Assembly (NCBI RefSeq): GCF_020523825.1 | Contig: NZ_JAJALK010000014.1 | Location: 62,001 to 126,000, forward strand | Direction: 5' to 3' | Length of the DNA: 64,000 nucleotides | DNA from: Methylobacterium brachiatum | GTDB lineage: Bacteria > Pseudomonadota > Alphaproteobacteria > Rhizobiales > Beijerinckiaceae | In this document: piece after piece, positions 61,030 to 64,000 of the stretch | How positions within the stretch are numbered: position 1 is the first letter of the stretch | Layout: every line of letters begins with the position of its first letter | The notes under the pieces: model-generated | Database searches by the model: none | Told to the model about the DNA's origin: nothing | What the model saw: only the letters and a program-made list of their open reading frames with translations | Translations under genes and position numbers: made by a program

Positions 61030-62205
61030 TCAGTTCGGGTGGAAGACCACCTTCACGCAGCCATCGGCCTTGTCCCGGAAGGTCTTGTAGAGGTCCGGGC
61101 CGTCGGCGAGGTCGGTGGAGCGGTGGGTGATCATCGACGTCATGTCGAACTTGCCCGCCTGGATCAGCTTGGTGAGCGTCTCCAGGTAGCGCTTCACGTG
61201 GGTCTGCCCGCTCTTGAGGGTGAGGCCCTTCTGGACGATCGAGCCCATGTTGACCGGCACCGGGCCGCCATAGACGCCCGGCACCGAGACGATCCCGCAG
61301 GGCCGCACCGCCTTGATCGCCTCGGCCAGCGCGTAGGGGCGCTCGGTGGAGGTCAGCTTCTCCTGGAGCGTCGAGAGCACGCCGGTGAGGCCGCCATGGC
61401 CGGCGCTCGCCTCCATGCCGACGCAGTCGATCACGCCGTCGGCGCCCTGGCCCTTGCTGATCTCCTGGATCCGCTCGAACACGTCCTCGTTCATGAAGTC
61501 GATGACGTCGGTGGCGCCGGATGTCTTCGCCAGGGCGAGCCGCTCGGGCACGGTGTCGATGGCGATGATGCGCCCGGCGCCCATGATCCTGGCGGATTGG
61601 ATCGCGAACAGGCCGACCGGGCCGGCGCCCCAGATCGCGATGATCTCGCCACCCTGGATCTCGCAATGCTCGGCGCCCTGCCAGCCGGTGGGCAGGATGT
61701 CGGTGAGGAACAGGACCGACTCGTCATCCATGCCGTCCGGCACCTTCATGGGGGCCACGTCGGCCATGGGGACGCGCACGTATTCGGCCTGGCCGCCGGC
61801 ATAGCCGCCGGTGAGGTGCGAGTAGCCGAACAGGCCCGCGGTCGGGTAGCCGAACTGCGCGGCCGCCATCTCGCCGTTGCGGTTCGAGCGCTCGCAGACC
61901 GACCAGTTGCCGAGCTTGCATTGGCGGCAGGCGCCGCAATTGATGTTGAACGGGACGACGATCCGGTCGCCCTTCCGAAACTTGGTGAAGCCCTGGCCGA
62001 CCTCGACCACCTCGCCCATGAATTCGTGGCCGAGCACGTCGCCGGATTTCATGGTCGGCATCTGGCCGTCCATCAGGTGGAGATCCGAGCCGCAGATCGC
62101 GCAGCTCGTCACCTTGATGATCACGTCGCGGGAATCCTCGATCACCGGATCCGGGACCGTGTCGCAGCGGATGTCGTTCTTGCCGTGCCAGCAGAGTGCC
62201 TTCAT
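61030..62205 (-). CDS. Zinc-dependent alcohol dehydrogenase (FDH-like)
   Basis: Medium-chain dehydrogenase of 391 residues, close to the glutathione-independent formaldehyde-dehydrogenase-like group. Catalytic zinc ligands: Cys38 in SCAICGSDLH, His60 and Glu61 in GHEF. Structural zinc: Cys90, Cys93, Cys96 and Cys104. The cofactor motif is WGAGPVGLFAIQ. The ATG at 62205 has TGGAG about ten bases upstream. Formaldehyde as substrate would fit a methylotroph but is not proven. Confidence 0.92.
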   Translation of the reverse strand: MKALCWHGKNDIRCDTVPDPVIEDSRDVIIKVTSCAICGSDLHLMDGQMPTMKSGDVLGHEFMGEVVEVGQGFTKFRKGDRIVVPFNINCGACRQCKLGNWSVCERSNRNGEMAAAQFGYPTAGLFGYSHLTGGYAGGQAEYVRVPMADVAPMKVPDGMDDESVLFLTDILPTGWQGAEHCEIQGGEIIAIWGAGPVGLFAIQSARIMGAGRIIAIDTVPERLALAKTSGATDVIDFMNEDVFERIQEISKGQGADGVIDCVGMEASAGHGGLTGVLSTLQEKLTSTERPYALAEAIKAVRPCGIVSVPGVYGGPVPVNMGSIVQKGLTLKSGQTHVKRYLETLTKLIQAGKFDMTSMITHRSTDLADGPDLYKTFRDKADGCVKVVFHPN

Positions 62206-62541
62206 GGCGTCGGTTCTCCAGATCGCGGGGGAGCGCAGAGGCGGGACGCGGCCTCGCCGGGCCAAATCCCGGGCGATGCGGCCAGATTCCGCGCAGATGC
62301 ACGGGGCGTCCTGCCGCTCGCGATGTCGCTGGGGAGCCAAGACACGCGCCGGAATCCGGTTCCCGCGGCATTCCGCGCCGCGGCCGTCGCCCGGCCGGGC
62401 TCGGACGGATCGGAACGTGTCCGTGGAACCGGGGCGGGACCTCGGCCTGTTAACGACCATCCCTCTTGCGCGTGCCAGCTCCGCGAGGCCCGCCCTTCGC
62501 CGGGGCCGTTCCGCCGCCCACGACGTCCCAACCGAGGTTTC

Positions 62542-63654
62542 ATGCCGAACAGCCCGATCCTGCAGCCGGTCACCATCGGCGACCTCACCCTCAAGAACCG
62601 CGTGGTGATGGCGCCGCTCACCCGCAGCCGCTCCAACAACGAGGGCGTGCCGCCGGATTTCGCGGCCGATTACTACGGCCAGCGCTCCAATGCGGGCCTG
62701 ATCATCTCGGAGGCGACCAACATCTCACCGCAGGGTGTCGGCTACGCCTACACGCCGGGCATCTGGTCGGACGCGCAGGTCGAGGCCTGGTCGCGGATCG
62801 TGAAGACGGTCCATGCCAATGACGGGCTGATCTTCCTGCAGCTCTGGCATACCGGCCGGATCTCGCATCCCGAGCTCCAGCCCGGCGGCGAGCTCCCGGT
62901 CTCGGCCTCCGCAATCAAGCCGGAGGGTACCGCCTTCACGCAGGACGGCATGAAGCCCCACGTGACGCCGCGAGCGCTCGAGACCGACGAGATCCCGGGG
63001 ATCGTCGCCGATTACCGGCGGGCTGCGGAGAACGCCAAGCGGGCGGGCTTCGACGGCGTCGAGATCCACTCGGCCAACAATTACCTGCTCGAGCAATTCG
63101 TCCGGGATTCCACCAACACGCGCACCGACCGCTACGGTGGCTCCATCGAGAACCGCCTGCGCTTTCCCCTGGAGGTGGTCCGGGCGGTCACCGAGGTCTG
63201 GGGTGGCGGCGCCCGGGTCGGCATCCGGCTCTCGCCGGCGACCACGCAGCCCGGCGACACGCCGCTCGATTCCGACCCGCACGCCACCTACGGCGCCTAT
63301 GTCGATGCGCTGAACGGCTTCGGCCTGCTCTACGTCCACACGATCGAGGGCGTGACCCAGCAGACCCGCGACGTGCCGGACGGGATCGACTTCCTCGACC
63401 TGCGCCGCCGGTTCAAGGGCGCCTATATCGGCAACAACCAGCTGACCCTGGATCTCGCCGAGAAGGAGCTGGCCGAGGGCCGGGCCGACCTGTTCAGCTT
63501 CGGCCGGCCCTACATCGCCAATCCCGACCTCGTCGGTCGTCTCGCCAGCGGCGCGCCCCTGGCCGAGGCACCCAAGCCCTACTGGTATGGCGGCGGCACC
63601 AACGGCTACTCGGACTGGCCGGGAATGAACGGCCCGGTGCCGGTGCGTCGCTGA
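62542..63654 (+). CDS. Alkene reductase, Old Yellow Enzyme (NemA) family
   Basis: FMN-dependent ene-reductase of 370 residues. The FMN-site motif VVMAPLTRSRSNN has Thr27, and the active-site set is His176, Asn179 and Tyr181 in EIHSANNYLLEQF. DSTNTRTDRYGGSIENR is the FMN phosphate region. It reduces activated C=C bonds of enals, maleimides or nitro-esters. GAGG lies seven bases before the ATG. It diverges from the zinc alcohol dehydrogenase gene, so both may answer to the same electrophile stress. Confidence 0.95.
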   Translation: MPNSPILQPVTIGDLTLKNRVVMAPLTRSRSNNEGVPPDFAADYYGQRSNAGLIISEATNISPQGVGYAYTPGIWSDAQVEAWSRIVKTVHANDGLIFLQLWHTGRISHPELQPGGELPVSASAIKPEGTAFTQDGMKPHVTPRALETDEIPGIVADYRRAAENAKRAGFDGVEIHSANNYLLEQFVRDSTNTRTDRYGGSIENRLRFPLEVVRAVTEVWGGGARVGIRLSPATTQPGDTPLDSDPHATYGAYVDALNGFGLLYVHTIEGVTQQTRDVPDGIDFLDLRRRFKGAYIGNNQLTLDLAEKELAEGRADLFSFGRPYIANPDLVGRLASGAPLAEAPKPYWYGGGTNGYSDWPGMNGPVPVRR

Positions 63655-63670
63655 CCAAGCCGGAAAGACG

Positions 63671-63699
63671 CCCCGGCGGGACGCTTCCGCCCGCCGGGG
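63671..63699. terminator. Strong GC hairpin after the ene-reductase
   Basis: Perfect ten-base arms CCCCGGCGGG and CCCGCCGGGG around nine bases, 16 bases after the ene-reductase stop. No T-run follows. It is also 110 bases from the stop of the convergent partial gene. Confidence 0.6.
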
Positions 63700-63715
63700 C
63701 CGAGTCACCTGTCCG

Positions 63716-63739
63716 AAAATGTTTCACGGGAAACATTTT
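63716..63739. promoter_or_regulatory. parS-like palindrome
   Basis: The 16 bases TGTTTCACGGGAAACA at 63720-63735 differ at one central position from the parS consensus TGTTTCACGTGAAACA. The symmetry continues outward for four more bases on each side (AAAA and TTTT). It is intergenic between two convergent genes. parS sites bind ParB and cluster near the replication origin. Binding is inferred from the match. Confidence 0.5.
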
Positions 63740-63808
63740 GGGCTTCACGGTTTCGCAATCAGTATGGCGACCCACCCGGATCGCCGAAGACGGTCAAGGC
63801 CCGACCGG

Positions 63809-64000
63809 TCAGGCCGACTTCGCCCGGGACACCGCGGCGCCCGTCCCGGCGCGGCGCACGGGCCCAGAGCGGGCGAGGTCGTCGATCGCGCCCAGGATCC
63901 CGCTCATCGCGTCCCGCGCCGCGAAGGCGGCCTGCAGGATTCCGGCCCGGTTCCGGAAGCTCGGCTCGTCGAGCACCCGCGTCACCGCCTCGCGCAGGGC
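63809..64000 (-). CDS. C-terminal end of an unidentified gene (5' part outside window)
   Basis: The last 63 codons of a minus-strand gene, open at base 64000. It reads ALREAVTRVLDEPSFRNRAG, then ILQAAFAARDAMSGILGAID and ends VSRAKSA. The helical pattern is like the C-terminus of UDP-glycosyltransferases of the MGT type, but this is too short to be sure. Confidence 0.4.
   Translation of the reverse strand, partial: ALREAVTRVLDEPSFRNRAGILQAAFAARDAMSGILGAIDDLARSGPVRRAGTGAAVSRAKSA

Overview
The window looks like a chromosomal segment of a Methylobacterium/Methylorubrum-type alphaproteobacterium. By eye it is about 70 % GC. It carries a DHFR-family gene that I read as dihydromethanopterin reductase (dmrA, specific to the tetrahydromethanopterin C1 pathway), a Ros/MucR regulator, alphaproteobacterial-style chemoreceptors, a PmtA-like methyltransferase, and several families of dispersed palindromic repeats of a kind common in this group. 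No rRNA, tRNA, CRISPR array, phage or transposase gene was seen.

Layout. 1-5 kb: kup (cut by the window edge), ispG, a patatin-like lipase. 5-9 kb: a membrane chemoreceptor, a Tat-type glutathione peroxidase, an ECF sigma/anti-sigma pair. 9.2-12.5 kb: a tight nucleoside-catabolism operon cdd-punA-deoC-deoA. 12.5-21.6 kb: a His/Gly-rich secreted protein, a PmtA-like methyltransferase, dnaK-dnaJ, a secreted Pro-rich protein, AlgH/YqgE, Prx5, a membrane-anchored Mrr-like nuclease, MucR. 22-31 kb: an ADP-forming acyl-CoA-synthetase/GNAT fusion, a VapB-like antitoxin followed by a vapC remnant cut off by a repeat, a YcbB-type L,D-transpeptidase, an acyltransferase, a GH10 xylanase, an SDR. 31-43.7 kb: a GIY-YIG nuclease cassette, zwf, divergent opgD/opgH glucan genes, a small L,D-transpeptidase, a cupin protein, another antitoxin-like gene, a DUF971 protein, moaA, alr-radA. 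43.7-52.5 kb: a MazEF pair, a queuosine-precursor-type transporter, cvpA-purF, an SDR, dmrA, a carboxylate-amine ligase, a YfgM-like protein with der. 52.6-64 kb: NnrU, a secreted beta-propeller-like protein, an FMN-binding protein, a pentad-repeat protein, an SRAP protein, a PAS protein facing a soluble PAS chemoreceptor, an MRJP-family protein, a zinc alcohol dehydrogenase, an Old Yellow Enzyme, a parS-like palindrome, and the tail of an unidentified gene.

Most of the window is housekeeping. The unusual layer is the repeats: at least five palindromic families (called A to E here) lie between genes. One family-B copy consists of 39-nt inverted arms (38 of 39 matching) that enclose only a small GIY-YIG nuclease gene, which looks like a minimal mobile cassette. 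One family-A copy begins 16 codons into a VapC-like toxin gene and has removed the rest of it, leaving an orphan antitoxin. A second family-A copy lies just downstream of another orphan antitoxin-like gene. These are the best candidates for something undescribed.
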